64,000 bases of DNA from Strigamia acuminata (taxonomy: Eukaryota > Arthropoda > Chilopoda > Geophilomorpha > Linotaeniidae), in the NCBI GenBank assembly GCA_949358305.1, contig OX442314.1:39662581-39726580 (forward strand). The letters are read 5' to 3'. The notes under the pieces are model-generated. The model saw only the letters and a program-made list of their open reading frames with translations, was not told the origin of the DNA and did not search any database. Positions 50,601 to 59,115 of the stretch are shown in pieces. The position numbers and the translations under genes are program-made. How positions within the stretch are numbered: position 1 is the stretch's first letter; every line of letters begins with the position of its first letter.

Positions 50601-51810
50601 CATTGCCGGATGTTTCGAACTCCGCAAAATTCCGGGTGAGATAAATGTATCCGACATTTTCACCAAGTGGCTCAGTTCAGAGCGTCTTCGAAATTTATTA
50701 TCTCGGATTTTCGTCTCGAAGTAACTTTTTTTCGATTGTTTAGCACCGACATTTTACATCGAAGGAGGGAATTGTTAGACTTTGGAACCACTTTTGAGTT
50801 ATTTAAATCGTTTTTCGATGTGAAATGACTTTGAAATGTTTATTTTATTATCCATCGGTTATCTTTTCTTATTCGGGGTAATTTAGTATTGTTTCTTATG
50901 TTTTTCCTTAGTTTCTATGTAAAGGGAATGCATGATGCCTTTTAGATGTGTCTTATCCATCTGGCATCATGCATCCTCTATTCTGTGTGTATTTCTACTT
51001 ATTGTTTCTATTTTCGGCCACCAGATGTCTCTGGCACATTACAAATGGCCGCTCACACGGGTAGTGTGTTTCCTTGTGTTTGTCCAGTGATTCTGGACCC
51101 ATTATGTAAGTTTTCTCTTAATAAATGTTATATTTTTGGTTAACTATTGTATTTAGTTCGGCACTACACGTTTCTATAAGTGTAGTGCACGCGAATTTGA
51201 TCGTAAGTCCGCTCAAACTCGCGTACGCGCATCACGCGCATTTGTCCGCACTTAGAAGTGCGTTTGACTCAGTTTTACGCTTCCTATCGCCTATTTCGGC
51301 GATATTTTTGCGCCACACAGCTACAGAACAGGCTGGTCTCCTCGTTCCGCATCGGGCGCCGTTCCCCGTACTGGCACCGGTACTTCTTCTTCCACAAGCT
51401 GAACCAAGGTGAGCGGGGCGCCGTTTGCCACCGATTAATCCGTCGCTAATTAATTCTCGCTTCTCTTCTCTTCTCTTCTTCCAGTGTGCGTCAACGCCCG
51501 AATCAATATGCTCGAGGCGACCTCGGGCGCGCGAGGCGGCCGATCGCAGCTGCAGTTCAGGAGAGCGCTCGCCACCCAACTCGTGTCTCGACGGGAGGGG
51601 GCCGTGCCGGGCGCGGCCCCCGCGCCCGGCGGACCCGTCGTCCACCGGCTCGAACACACGTCCAAGAGCAAGCGGTGCAAGGTGTGTTACGTGCGCCGCA
51701 AGGAACGGCACGAGAGCAGTTGGTGGTGCGTCCCCTGCGAAATCAACCTGTGCCGGCCGAAACACGGTCGCGATTGTTTTCAGATCCACGTGGCCGGCGC
51801 GGACAAGTGA
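37918..51810 (+). CDS. piggyBac-family transposase, coding exons split by two retrotransposons
   Basis: A DDE transposase (PGBD/DDE_Tnp_1_7 type) that cuts and pastes at TTAA. Exons: 37918-about 38157; about 38500-38943; 39034-39082 joined across copia element 1 to 44087-44183; 44268-44488; 44640-44846 joined across copia element 2 to 51331-51408; 51485-51810. Family features in order: FDYFEELFGEA and TNRA near the N-terminus, DELYAYLGILVLTG, RFEEVSRYLHY, VDESMIAYRGR, then the catalytic aspartates in LCDAGTAY, IACDNRFTS and HWVDVLN, and a C-terminal Cys-rich finger (CKVC...CVPC...CF). The second Asp of the usual GVDxxD motif is Asn here. Apart from the insertions, no stop or frame change is seen. 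The joint near 38157/38500 is uncertain. It cannot make a full protein now unless both insertions are removed. Confidence 0.82.
39083..39277 (-). repeat. LTR of copia element 1 (3' LTR)
   Basis: 195 bp. On the element's strand it is the downstream LTR, directly preceded by the purine-rich primer tract TAGGGGTAGTT (39278-39288 complement), where plus-strand DNA synthesis would start. Confidence 0.95.
39286..43587 (-). CDS. Gag-Pol polyprotein of copia element 1
   Basis: 1433 residues in one uninterrupted frame, in the order expected for copia. Capsid-like N-terminus (MDKIPDMFKFSPLDG...WKSDM, residues 1-210), zinc knuckle CYRCGQPGHFIRDC (about 222), protease region with WDSACGAHLCND (about 300) in place of the usual DSGA motif, integrase with HRRLAHL / CEDCKITK and the D-D-E residues in HADIWG, IKTDNGLEF and NGVAER, reverse transcriptase with LVYVDDVLI, and RNase H with YSDASFASD, SAMESEL and VDNQN. 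The ATG is 300 nt inside the 5' LTR. Everything needed for autonomous retrotransposition appears present, with the protease motif the only oddity. Confidence 0.96.
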   Translation of the reverse strand: MDKIPDMFKFSPLDGLNYEAWKSDMKMLLAAQTLTDHIDKATKVPTDATELKDFTAKKNKAMGYIYYGVKREIRDLLRSAGKEDPLTAWDYLAGMYEPKSRARIAMLRKNFVSMTFKTGEHMETFISRVENAAAQLKDAGRKINDDEIAFQLIQDLPTEYDVVVKMIYAWDDTKFTTTNVKSTLISEAGRMRLMTTSVSKNDSEVMTSSTVQQRGSPSPGYTCYRCGQPGHFIRDCTQAPSHYEKARAGRNTRSRGRKSRGRGTSSNERPAAGFSGVFDVMTVSNQPPSTPTIPWQQWTWDSACGAHLCNDKKWFQDLRMIKPTTMNSYYGQFQVTGIGTVMFCHQVDGKERYTVLQRVGYAPSGRRNLISGFQVDTCGYTWKGGGKCIEVYDKTGTSVLRFTGTNGLYNLSAQLPEVNNTSAVKTYANVVSEGQKEPQTANCSHDLELWHRRLAHLNVRTVAEMSKSGAVKGMPSLSRGNLYCEDCKITKMRRPTRKAFPSILTKSLMEIVHADIWGATSYPSPSGFKYFLAIVEDYSRWTSVYALKHKWEAFDKIKDFITEAERQTGHRVKAIKTDNGLEFCSRKMSEHLTSLGIQHLRTNTYTPSQNGVAERFNQTALQAIRVTRKQANLAPGFWVELLHAYVYLRNRTPQKLLHWKTPYEIRKGSPPNISYIRKIGSMVHRFIPKAERQDKFSDCGEVGVLVGYALFTRGYRIWDPISNKIIESDQVTINEAKVYQPQRLESVEQISFTPDTTEESKPKTTLKKVAPTQAKQQPVAQVTTIQAAQTVTQPEQTVLQSVKQKIQVQPTISSQLKQIVWERELIPRSTGNRTDVYYFCDGQRIKSKTDVAVLCQAKNLDVNLDAFDFSPKNLVTGQVDIPSKSHDVAKPNNTDSNIVDQDFFDFFNGLECCDVESPTSYEEAIKCEDADQWNEAMQDEIATLEERKVFSLVPPPKGKKILTNKWVFVRKSDDKGTVVRHRARLVARGFEQVKGRDFHEVYNPVVTFALVRLLFFLLVVCAGWVTRHLDVKCAFLYGSLEEEIYMDPPSGFERHDGNVWKLEKSLYGLHQAGRCWWIELDRALKETGLIPLTSCECVYRSGWNAFVLVYVDDVLIIGSDDFVIDNVIRTIRTIFDIKDLGRVQKFLGINFRHDKEDNCVYLEQTSYIHKLSNVFSFISFQRKYEPMKFGSVINAETMRSEKGIDLPYRELVGSLLFLARMTRPDILYAVSVLARYSSKPSIVAWMHLEHLFNYVRSTPYQCIKMKRPERVVFHCYSDASFASDIDTRRSVSGHIVFLGQVPIIWRSAKQSLVAASAMESELYAVTDLVKEVIWLTRILTECSRVLPIDDAHPTIYVDNQNVLFNLKNHVENRLTRYMDIRFKFVREHLMLDLFKIMYVNTKFNYADLFTKPLMKGRLLSLVPYLSSVRETAN
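43868..43886 (-). promoter_or_regulatory. Primer binding site of copia element 1 (half-tRNA type)
   Basis: Next to the 5' LTR, the element reads AAGGTTATGGGTCCAGAC. This is complementary to the anticodon arm of initiator methionine tRNA (which contains GGGCCCATAACC) with one difference, not to its 3' end. Drosophila copia is known to prime from such a cleaved tRNA-iMet half. Confidence 0.75.
43887..44081 (-). repeat. LTR of copia element 1 (5' LTR)
   Basis: 195 bp, same as 39083-39277 as far as I can compare them. As the upstream LTR it should hold the promoter. Confidence 0.95.
44847..45399 (+). repeat. 5' LTR of copia element 2
   Basis: 553 bp. Contains AATAAATG at 45195-45202, a possible polyadenylation signal, and short inverted matches (GGCATCATGCAT and ATGCATGATGCC, 45001-45050). 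Confidence 0.95.
45402..45413 (+). promoter_or_regulatory. Primer binding site of copia element 2 (tRNA-iMet 3' end)
   Basis: TGGTAGCAGAGG lies two bases after the 5' LTR and is exactly complementary to the CCTCTGCTACCA 3' end of animal-type initiator methionine tRNA. This is the standard full-tRNA priming mode, unlike element 1. Confidence 0.85.
45414..46335 (+). other. Leader of copia element 2 with diverged internal duplication
   Basis: No capsid-type coding region is visible here. Two related segments (45420-45600 and 45725-45925) share GAATTTCGCGATTTTTCGCG and a TTTCAGATTTT motif. A CACTG-rich direct repeat TTTTTCGTGTTTTTCGAGTT / TTTTGTGTTTTTCGAGTTAA lies at 45600-45662. Stops occur in the main frame up to 46236. 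Confidence 0.7.
46336..50724 (+). CDS. Pol-type polyprotein of copia element 2 (short Gag)
   Basis: 1462 residues from the first ATG (MRAHYRHYL); the frame is open from 46237. The zinc knuckle CFNCGFFGHYANKC is only about 55 residues from the start, so the usual capsid domain of about 200 residues is missing. After it: protease region WIVDCGATDHVS (Cys where Ser or Thr normally follows the catalytic Asp), integrase HGRLGHLH / CNTCRVAK with HMDVWGP, IRTDRGGEF and NGVAER, a Ser/Pro/Ala-rich linker, reverse transcriptase with LVYVDDIVLF, and RNase H with CTDASWASD, STMEAEF and FSDALAS. All catalytic blocks look intact. Capsid supplied in trans, or from an unrecognised start in the leader, are both possible. 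Confidence 0.93.
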   Translation: MRAHYRHYLRFSSGKMQTARANLNWNRYTKETSAFAMDNRGCNQSRPPRPISQVRCFNCGFFGHYANKCPRPRKQGKEPQPVASQQGRPRSKSKRRQNNSSQQSGGQNRDVSRPRRDAAYLLSAPPVIEAPVVHFLQSHEWIVDCGATDHVSHVKAWFTNFVSVVPFNIELGQGSSRVTGKGDVPVKSLIDGCECTVLLRDVLFAPDFGANLISVSRIDKCGHHIHIHNSELHTYETDIKLSVLRAKQKSGLYFVDGLISPFAAPTNVSSSSVSSSLPTPIPTTLVTKEEDFPALPKSSNKTKKKSAANMTDFRLPVSSNTLLVPSLFPTSPAPIPGSQPQQIRMYSNALTSPPPVAKSNAALPPKPVNPSVANVADATGLWHGRLGHLHTKAMRTLAANSQVYGLDPAAVRQELSCNTCRVAKSTRAPHKPISAPSTTKPLELLHMDVWGPSRLPSIGGANFAFTIIDDATRYAWLFPIARKSDVFATFKDFVSRVERIADCRIKTIRTDRGGEFISRDFDRFLADKGIVAQRTNPASPQMNGVAERLNRTMGDYLRSINSETGFSHTLWAELAVTFTYIKNRSPHSKLNDEIPYILWRQRALSVRHFRKIGSKCWVHFTAPGRNKLDPRAWEGFLVGYASGTRGYRVWNPATNTVTESVHVQIDERQNFKRSPFYVPDPDDNAPPMEEPARGHIPSRVTFRDNFPTQPWPRRRHDSDNDSSADSSDEDGIASRAPSVASSAPSFASFAPSLPTADGLIAAADGLAATTDGSVTDADGSVTVADGSDNVTTIAGHRQFTPTVRSTRLSHLRRSMSYPSLPGLDDTAAMSEQGSDFDEDLLDEAAALPVRLPGTPNLAPLRALHCPWSFVGGVSPFSGWRREEHLRKDQVPGRIKVDVYYYPEHGVRLRSHTDIAAYCFAHRIPYDESVFFFGNLEHHMPYAPPSPPRVHMCFREPATYAEAVKLPEAPKWTEAIDEELSTFKQRDVYKEVPRPPDKTVLGCKWIFKFKSDITGKITRYRARLVAQGFRQTMGVDYDEVFSPVVNFVLIRFFFCLLVILLGWRDTHLDVKCAYLYGDLDHEIYMRIPAGATCSSPDNVWLLTKSLYGLHQSGRMWYQKLNETLTELGFQKFPACNCVYAYGHSAIMLVYVDDIVLFYASENIRDRILKLITSKFDIVDLGPITKLLGVEFERRDGKVFMTQRNYIDKLLKKFNVSSDALIKVPVTPGTTLVKGPLTDLPDFPYRSLVGSLLFLASRTRPDILYSVIALSQYNNCYTESHIKCLLQVLRYVANTSEYAIELSKCDSSQLWGCTDASWASDIATSRSFGGYIVYIGSVPIGWSCKKQTSVACSTMEAEFVALVEIVKELYWLDSIYQVFPPLRRLSKPIIFSDALASIQFTNNDIENSKTKHIRVKFHWLREWHIAGCFELRKIPGEINVSDIFTKWLSSERLRNLLSRIFVSK
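50773..51325 (+). repeat. 3' LTR of copia element 2
   Basis: 553 bp, the same as the 5' LTR by eye across its whole length, preceded by the purine tract at 50761-50772. Confidence 0.95.
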
Positions 51811-52138
51811 CCGCGACGTTTCCACGACCGAGCGCGCGCCGACGCTCGGGCGGCCAACCGGCCGGTTAATTTTGTTTTATTTCATTCCTCCATTTGCCAG
51901 AACGCGGCGGAGTAGTTTTGTTTGTTTTGCTTATTTATTTATTTATTCATTTATTCCATTTTTTTTGTAAGTTAATTTTATTATTTATTAACAAAGGCAA
52001 CAATGACGACGTATTGTCGATGCCGACAAAGAAAAAGAAAAAAAAGAAAACAAACGAACAAATCAATAAAAACGAACAAAAACAGACAAGTGAAACGAAA
52101 ACGTGTGAATTAATTAGCTCGATCGGCCAACCAATCAA
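51811..52138. other. Spacer between piggyBac and the coiled-coil gene
   Basis: AT-rich, with TTTATTTATTTATTCATT near 51932 and an A/AAG-rich run near 52030. Matches 11640-11954 in the eroded block. No gene. Confidence 0.6.
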
Positions 52139-53797
<1,659 letters not shown>

Positions 53798-54120
53798 CCG
53801 TAAAAAAGAAAAAATGGCGTCGGAGAAAAAAAAAACCTATGGCGTGGTCGGAATGCGACTGTCTGTCTGCCCGCCTGTCAGTCCGTCAGCCAGCCAGTCA
53901 GCTGACGACACGAAAAAAATAAAAAAAAAATGAACAAACAAACAAACAAACAAACAAACAAACAAATAAATAATAGTAATAATAATAATAATAATAATAA
54001 TTATTATTATTATTAAACAAAAAATAATTAATAACCGGTAACTAATTAACGACGATTAACAACGGCGAGAATGAATGGTAACGACGGCGAACGTTGTCGT
54101 TGAAATTGGCGGCGCTTTAT
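53798..54120. other. Spacer with (CAAA)n and (TAA)n
   Basis: CTGTCTGCCCGCC/GTCAGTC repeats at 53860-53905, (CAAA)n at 53935-53967, (AAT)n then (TTA)n at 53970-54015. Matches 13260-13850 only in the last part. No gene. Confidence 0.6.
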
Positions 54121-54121
54121 C

Positions 54122-54390
54122 ATCGGCCCCGAGTGGCCGAGCGGGCAGGGTGACCTGCCGCACGGAGCTGGTGACCGAGGGTTCGAGTCCCGCTTCCCGC
54201 CGATTTTTCATTTCTGGCAAAAACTGTATTGTCAAACAAATACGCATTCCTGGGGTTTCGATTGATATTGCCCCGTTCCAGTTCGTTCGTCCATACTTAT
54301 TAGTTCTCTTCAGATGGTGATGATGAACACTCTCCCGCGGGGTTGCGGGAGGGTGGGGGGGAGTCGAAAGATTCGGCTCTCCTTTTATTT
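54122..54390 (+). mobile_element. tRNA-derived SINE, copy 5
   Basis: A box GAGTGGCCGAGCGGGCAG, B box GAGGGTTCGAGTCCCGC, then the hairpin CTCCCGCGGGGTTGCGGGAG and GTCGAAAGATTCGGCTCTCC. Same tail type as copy 1, which sits at the matching place in the eroded block. Confidence 0.76.
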
Positions 54391-54609
54391 ATTTATTTAT
54401 TTTATTTTATTTTATTTTATTTTATTTTATTTTTTTCGTTTACATACATACATATATTTGTTTTTATTTTTACTCTTTTTCTTTTCTTTTCTTTTCTTTT
54501 TTTCCGAGATTCGAACAGAACTGCCGAGTTAAGTTAAGTTGGGCTAAAACAGAAAAGGAAGAAATTCGAAGCGACGAAATTCTAGACGGCCACGAGGACG
54601 ATTTATCTT

Positions 54610-54870
54610 CGGGCCCGGGTGGCCGAGCGGGCAGGGTGACCTGCCGCACGGAGTTGGTGACCGAGAGTTCGAGTCCCGCTCCCGCCGACTTTTCATTTCC
54701 GACAAAGCTGTATTGTCAAACACGCATTCACAGCATTTCAGTTGATATTGCCAAATATTGTGCCGTTCCAGTTTGGTCCCTTATTATTTCGAGATGGTGA
54801 TGATGAACACTCTCCCGCGGGGTTGCGAGGGGGTGGGGGAGAGTCGAAAGATTCGGTTCTCCTTTTGTTT
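54610..54870 (+). mobile_element. tRNA-derived SINE, copy 6
   Basis: A box GGGTGGCCGAGCGGGCAG, B box GAGAGTTCGAGTCCCGC, tail TCTCCCGCGGGGTTGCGAGG and GTCGAAAGATTCGGTTCTCC, then (TTTTTA)n. Its upstream flank (GACGAAATTCTAGACGGCCA) resembles the flanks of the 36-37 kb copies. Confidence 0.74.
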
Positions 54871-55551
54871 TTATTTTTATTTTTATTTTTATTTTTATTT
54901 ATTTTGTTTTATTTTGTTTTACTTTTTTATTTTTTAATTTTCAATTTTATTCCATTTTTCTCCCCCCCGTCGATCATCGTCGCCACCGTCTCGTGTGGCG
55001 GTCGGGTGAAAGGAAAAAAAGAAAAAAAAAAAAAAAAAAAGAAAACCCTTTGCATCACCTTATCCGCGATGTGTCGGGAGGGCGTCTGAGAACCCACTCG
55101 CCCATTCTCAGCGGCCGCATTTTCCAATTTTCGCCACCGGATGTCGCGCTCGCGTCACGCTCGTCCGTATCCCTCTCATCCCCACTCGTTGATTGACCTA
55201 CTGGCTTCTTCGTCTCCCCTTTCGTCGCTCCTGCCGAGAAAGGTAAGCGAGATCGTCAATCGGATCGGGTCGGGTCGGACCGAAACCAACTCGACCGATC
55301 GACACGCGTCCTCCCGTTTCTCGGCCGCCGACGCGCGACCGGGATTAATTGATTGGTTTGGTTCGGTTCGGTTCGGTTCGGTTCGGTTCGGTTCGGTTCG
55401 GTTCGGTCCGATCGGCGAATTTTCTCTTTCGTACGTTCGTTCATTCGTTCGTTCGCTCACCCGTTTGTTTGTTTGTTTATTTAAATCTAGCCACTCCATT
55501 CGTTCGTCCATTTTTTTTTTCCCCGTCAACATCCTCATCGCCGCCGCCGAC
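54871..55551. other. Spacer upstream of the Ala/Val-rich gene
   Basis: T- and A-rich runs, then a plus-strand open stretch at 55141-55242 (MSRSRHARPYP...) that ends at a GTAAGC donor. It does not join in frame to the next exon, so I leave it uncalled. (GGTTC)n at 55358-55408 (about ten units). Confidence 0.5.
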
Positions 55552-55860
55552 ATGTCGGGACATCGCCGCGACCACCCTTCGTAAGTTTCGCGACCGTTTA
55601 GTTAGTCAGTCAGTCGGTCAGTCAGTCGGATAGCTAGTTGGTTAATCGACCAGCCAACCGACCGACTTTCTTTTATCTTTATTTTTTTTTTTTTTAAGGA
55701 TTCCACCGCCGCCGCCGCTGCCACGCTCCATGGTCGAGTGGAACCTGGGCGCGGGACGGGGCAGGGCGTCCCGATGGGCCGGTCGCGCGGCCCGCGGCCA
55801 CCCGTGAGTACCGTGATCGATCAATTACTTGATTTATTTATTTATTTTAATTTCTTTTGG

Positions 55861-55893
<33 letters not shown>

Positions 55894-56289
55894 CCACCGC
55901 CACCCATCACGCCGGACATGGAGGTGATCGGCGCGGCGGTGGATGCGGCCGGTCGCTCCGCCGCGGCGTGCAGGGCGGCCGAGGGCGTCGCCCGCGCCCT
56001 CGAGTTTCCCGTTCCAGAGGTGGCCATGGCGGTGGGCACGACGTCGGTGGTCGTGGCGGCCCGCCTGGCCACGTGGGCGACCCGCGCGGCCTTCAGCTCG
56101 GTCGCGGCGGCCGTAGCGGTGGTCGCGGCCACGACGGGCAACGAGGAGGCGGTCGACGCCGTCGTCACGGCGACCGGTGCGGTCGGGGCGGCCGAGGCAG
56201 CCACCATCGCCGTCGACGAGGCCGCGACGGCGGTAGAGGCGAGCGCGCGAGGACTCCGTCGTCGCCGCGCCAGGAGCTCAACGATGTAA
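55552..56289 (+). CDS. Ala/Val-rich helical protein, three exons
   Basis: Exons 55552-55580, 55699-55803 and 55890-56289 give 177 residues; both joints are phase 2 and keep frame. The start is MSGHRRDHPS. Exons 2 and 3 both open with the same coding (IPPPPP and IPPPPI), so exon 3's start may be a duplicate of exon 2's. Exon 3 is about 60% Ala/Val/Gly/Thr with a regular AAxAVxxA pattern and ends in Arg-Arg-Arg-Arg-Ala-Arg. The acceptors are long T-runs. The shared MSG start and phase-2 introns link it to the gene at 59752. No known domain; the hydrophobic stretch could be membrane-associated or simply low-complexity. Confidence 0.62.
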
Positions 56290-56620
56290 CCGCCACCACC
56301 ACCACCATCGCTCCTCGTTCCATTTTTCAATTTTTCAATTTGTTAATTTGTCAATTTTCTTTAAAATTTTTAGTTTTTTTTTTTTATGTTTTAATGTGCA
56401 AATGTATAAACGATGTATAAAGAATGTATAAACAAATATAAAAACGAACAACATTTTTTTTTTTTTTTTTTTTTTTTTTTTGCGCATTTTATTTTTTGGC
56501 CTCAAATCGGCAACGAGGGGGAAAAAAAAAAAAAAATAATTATAATAATAATATGATACCGCGGAACACCTGTCCACAGTTCACACGGGGAATGAACAGG
56601 CAAATAAATGAACAAGTAGA

Positions 56621-56651
<31 letters not shown>

Positions 56652-56679
56652 ACGAATAAAATTCTCTCGGCCGCCACCC
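56290..56679. repeat. AT-rich spacer between convergent genes
   Basis: Poly-T tracts (56450-56480), A-tract at 56520-56537, (ATA) and (TAAA)n at 56618-56652. No gene. Confidence 0.65.
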
Positions 56680-57265
56680 TCAATATTCGATCGAAGAATT
56701 TCCGTCGTCGCCACCGCCGCCGTCGGCCGCCCCCTCGTCGCCCTCGGTCTCGTCCGCATAGTCGTCCGCCATCGGGTCCGTGTCATCGTCCACCATCTCC
56801 ACCGGCTCCACCGGCTCCACCGGCTCCACCGTCTCCACCCGCTCCGCCGCTTCCAGCAACCTCCCCTGCATTTCCTCCAGCGTCCTCTCGAATTTCTCCT
56901 CCACTCTCTTCAACGTGCTCTCGAATCGCTTCTCCAGTCTCTCCAGCATCGCTTTCAGCATCTCCTCCGTCCTCGCCACCACCCCCTCGACAGTCGTCTC
57001 CGGCGCCGCACCCTCGCTCTTCTTTTCGCCCGACCGTGACGGCAATGGCGGCGGCAGCGGTCGCGCTGACGCGCCCCCTCGACGCGACTGGAAGAAAAAA
57101 ATAAAATAAAATAAAATAAAATAAAATAAACAAATTGAACCGGATTGAAAAATGTCGGGACGCGGTACGGACCCTCTTGATCTTCGTGGGATCGTTGGTT
57201 TTCTTTCCGCACTTGGGCTCGTCGAATCCGCCGGCCTTCGCGAGGTCCCACCCACCAAGCCTCAT
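56680..57265 (-). CDS. Short coiled-coil protein, copy B
   Basis: Main exon 57087-56680 (136 codons with stop) after acceptor CCAG reads SRRGGASARPLPPPLPSRS, then helix heptads (VARTEEMLKAMLERLEKRFE, ...KRVEEKFERTLEEM), a VEPVEP repeat and an acidic Gly-rich C-terminus ending NSSIEY. A likely first exon is 57265-57173 (MRLGGWDLAKAGGFDEPKCG...), phase 0, but its donor GTCCGT is weak. Together they give 166 residues. The helical part is paralogous to 14669-15070. No function assigned. Confidence 0.6.
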
Positions 57266-57381
57266 AAACCTGACGCGCCGCGTACGAGCGGTGGGCGTTC
57301 TTTTTTCTTCCATTCGTCTATTAGTATTGTAAATAAAGAAATAAATAAATAAATAAATAAATAAATGAATGAACGGAAAAG

Positions 57382-57414
<33 letters not shown>

Positions 57415-57940
57415 AAACAAACAAAAACAAAGACAAAGACAAAAAAAATAACGAAACAATGGCCGCGCGAACGACCCGGACGAATGCTCGAGGGAAAAAA
57501 CGAACAAACAAACAAACAAACAAACAAACAAACAAACAAACAAACAAAAAATAAAGTAAGGAAGGTTAAACCGAGTTACCTCCGAGCGTCCGATCTGTCC
57601 ACGTGGCCAATGCTTCTAACGGCGAACGTGCCGGCTAATTGGTGTTTGTTTTGAACGAGCGAGTGTCCGGCGAGTGAACGATCCAACGTTGCGCTTTTCG
57701 ATGAAAATTGTCCGAGTCTCGTGTGCTCATGCGCATCGTGCGGCGCGCAGGTCCACAACACTGTTTTCACGGGCTTTAAAAATAAATAAACTCGTTTCTC
57801 TCGTCTTTCTCCGTTTTGTAGATTTTTATTCGGTTTGTCGTTTCCCGAGCTGTACAAAAAATCAAAAATAAAATGAAATGCGTAACTTTAAACGAATGGC
57901 GACGATGACGGTGACAAATTCTTCGATTCGATCGGTCGGT
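57266..57940. other. Spacer with (TAAA)n, poly-A and (CAAA)n
   Basis: TAAA run at 57336-57364, A-run at 57385-57413, (CAAA)n at 57500-57546. The 57560-57880 part is unique, without a splice-consistent gene, and includes the 3' flank of the thymidine kinase gene. Confidence 0.6.
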
Positions 57941-58486
57941 CTATGGCCGCGCCGCGAAACACGCGCGACATGACGGAACGTATTTGTCGGCGCCCCCGAT
58001 CACTACAACGTCCTCTTCGCCCGACGTCCGCTTCGTGAACGCCGCTTCCCTTCGGCACCGGTAGCACGTCGCCTCGAGTTTCACGACGTGCTCCGACTTC
58101 GGCAGCAATTCGCACACGTGTCCGAACGGGTTTCGTTTAAAGTCCCCGTCGAGGGCCGCGACTATCACGGTCTTCCCTTTCTCCGCCATTTCTTGACAGA
58201 ACGGGACCAGGTCGTCGAAAAATTGACCCTCGTCGATGCCGATGGTTTCGAACTTTTCCGACTGTTCTCGAGCTTCCGCCAAGTCCCCGATCACGCGCGC
58301 CGCTCTCGAGACTCCGGGGTGGGTGACGACTTCCGATGAACCGTGGCGATCGTCGATCTTCGGCTTCAATAGCAGCGCCTTTCTCCCTTCGAGGCGCCTC
58401 AGGAGCTCCGTCGTTTTCCCCGCGAACATGGGCCCGATTATCAATTGGATGCCGCCTCGCGGCTCGTTCTCGGGCGCGAGGGACAT
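57941..58486 (-). CDS. TK1: Thymidine kinase, TK1 (type II) family
   Basis: Phosphorylates thymidine with ATP in the dTTP salvage pathway; normally cytosolic. The intronless frame of 181 residues carries every family mark: P-loop GPMFAGKTT (18-26), catalytic Glu in DEGQFF (86), ALDGDFKRNPFG (111-122), the zinc Cys pairs CYRC (141, 144) and CRAC (173, 176), and the thymidine-binding loop VVIGGADKYVPSC. It lacks the C-terminal extension that animal TK1 uses for cell-cycle degradation, so it is closer in length to bacterial and large-DNA-virus enzymes. ATG 58486 follows a possible acceptor (TTTAG) by 10 nt, so a 5' noncoding exon may exist. Codon use looks like that of the neighbouring GC-rich exons. 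Origin (host, retrocopy or viral) is not decided by the sequence. Confidence 0.95.
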   Translation of the reverse strand: MSLAPENEPRGGIQLIIGPMFAGKTTELLRRLEGRKALLLKPKIDDRHGSSEVVTHPGVSRAARVIGDLAEAREQSEKFETIGIDEGQFFDDLVPFCQEMAEKGKTVIVAALDGDFKRNPFGHVCELLPKSEHVVKLEATCYRCRREAAFTKRTSGEEDVVVIGGADKYVPSCRACFAARP

Positions 58487-58849
58487 GCCGTCGCGTCTAA
58501 ACGAATAAATAGATAAACAAACAAATAGGCGAATAAACGAGTCGGTGAAAATGCGAGTCGGGGCAACGAAACCGATTGGTTTGAACCGAGTTCAATGTCG
58601 ACAAAAACAGAAAAAAAAAAATGGCGGCGGTGGCGGCGGTGGCGGCGGTGGCGGCGGTGGCGGCGGTGGCGGCGGTGGCGGCGGTGGCGGCGGTGGCGGC
58701 GGTGGCGGCGGTGGCGGCGGTGGCGCTGTGCGAGTTCTCGTCCGTCCGTGTGTGCGCGGGAAAACAAACTTTTACTTAAATTTGCTGGCCAGTTTGTCGA
58801 TGCAAATTAAAAGAAAAAAAACGAAAAAATAAATAAAATAAATAACTTA
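58487..58849. repeat. (GGCGGT)n / GGC-GGT minisatellite and flanks
   Basis: About 100 bp at 58621-58723 of the 9-bp unit GGCGGCGGT with its GGCGGTGGC register. Upstream of the kinase gene. (Gly)n and (RW)n frames here are artefacts. Confidence 0.88.
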
Positions 58850-58850
58850 A

Positions 58851-58886
<36 letters not shown>

Positions 58887-59115
58887 AAAGAGAACCGAAT
58901 CTTTCGATTCTCTCCCATCCTCCCGTTGTCTTACGAGAGGATGTTGCTACGCGGAGGTCGTGTAATGTAAACATATTTATTTTCTTTTCAATCATCAAAT
59001 CAGATCGTCAAACTGGAGAAACGAAACGTCGGCGGAAGCGGGATCCGAACTCGGGACCCACGACTCCGTACAGTAGATCACTCTACCCACTCGGCCGGCC
59101 CGGCCAAGCGATAAG
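58850..59115 (-). mobile_element. tRNA-derived SINE, copy 7 (minus strand)
   Basis: On the minus strand: A box GGCCGAGTGGGTAGAGTG, B box GGGTCCCGAGTTCGGATCCC, then about 120 bp to the hairpin remnant, GAATCGAAAGATTCGGTTCT and (TTTA)n. The B box differs from the others and the tail hairpin is imperfect (CCTCTCGTAAGACAACGGGA). Confidence 0.65.

Larger units (their letters stand above)
44847..51325 (+). mobile_element. Ty1/copia LTR retrotransposon 2, inside piggyBac
   Basis: A 6479-bp element on the plus strand. The 553-bp LTRs (44847-45399, 50773-51325) look identical and run TGTTAGAC...GCTACA. The target duplication is GAACA (44842-44846 and 51326-51330). It is not nested in element 1: both sit separately in piggyBac exons about 760 bp apart. 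Leader of 885 bp, one long frame, polypurine tract GAAGGAGGGAAT before the 3' LTR. Confidence 0.96.

Noticed and set aside
39083-51325. Element 1 nested inside element 2 (or the reverse)
   Set aside because: The two are separate: piggyBac sequence of about 760 bp (44087-44846) lies between them and each has its own target duplication.
55141-55242. Plus-strand exon MSRSRHARPYP... as first exon of the Ala/Val gene
   Set aside because: It has a good donor but cannot join in frame to the exon at 55552 or 55699; it may be noncoding.
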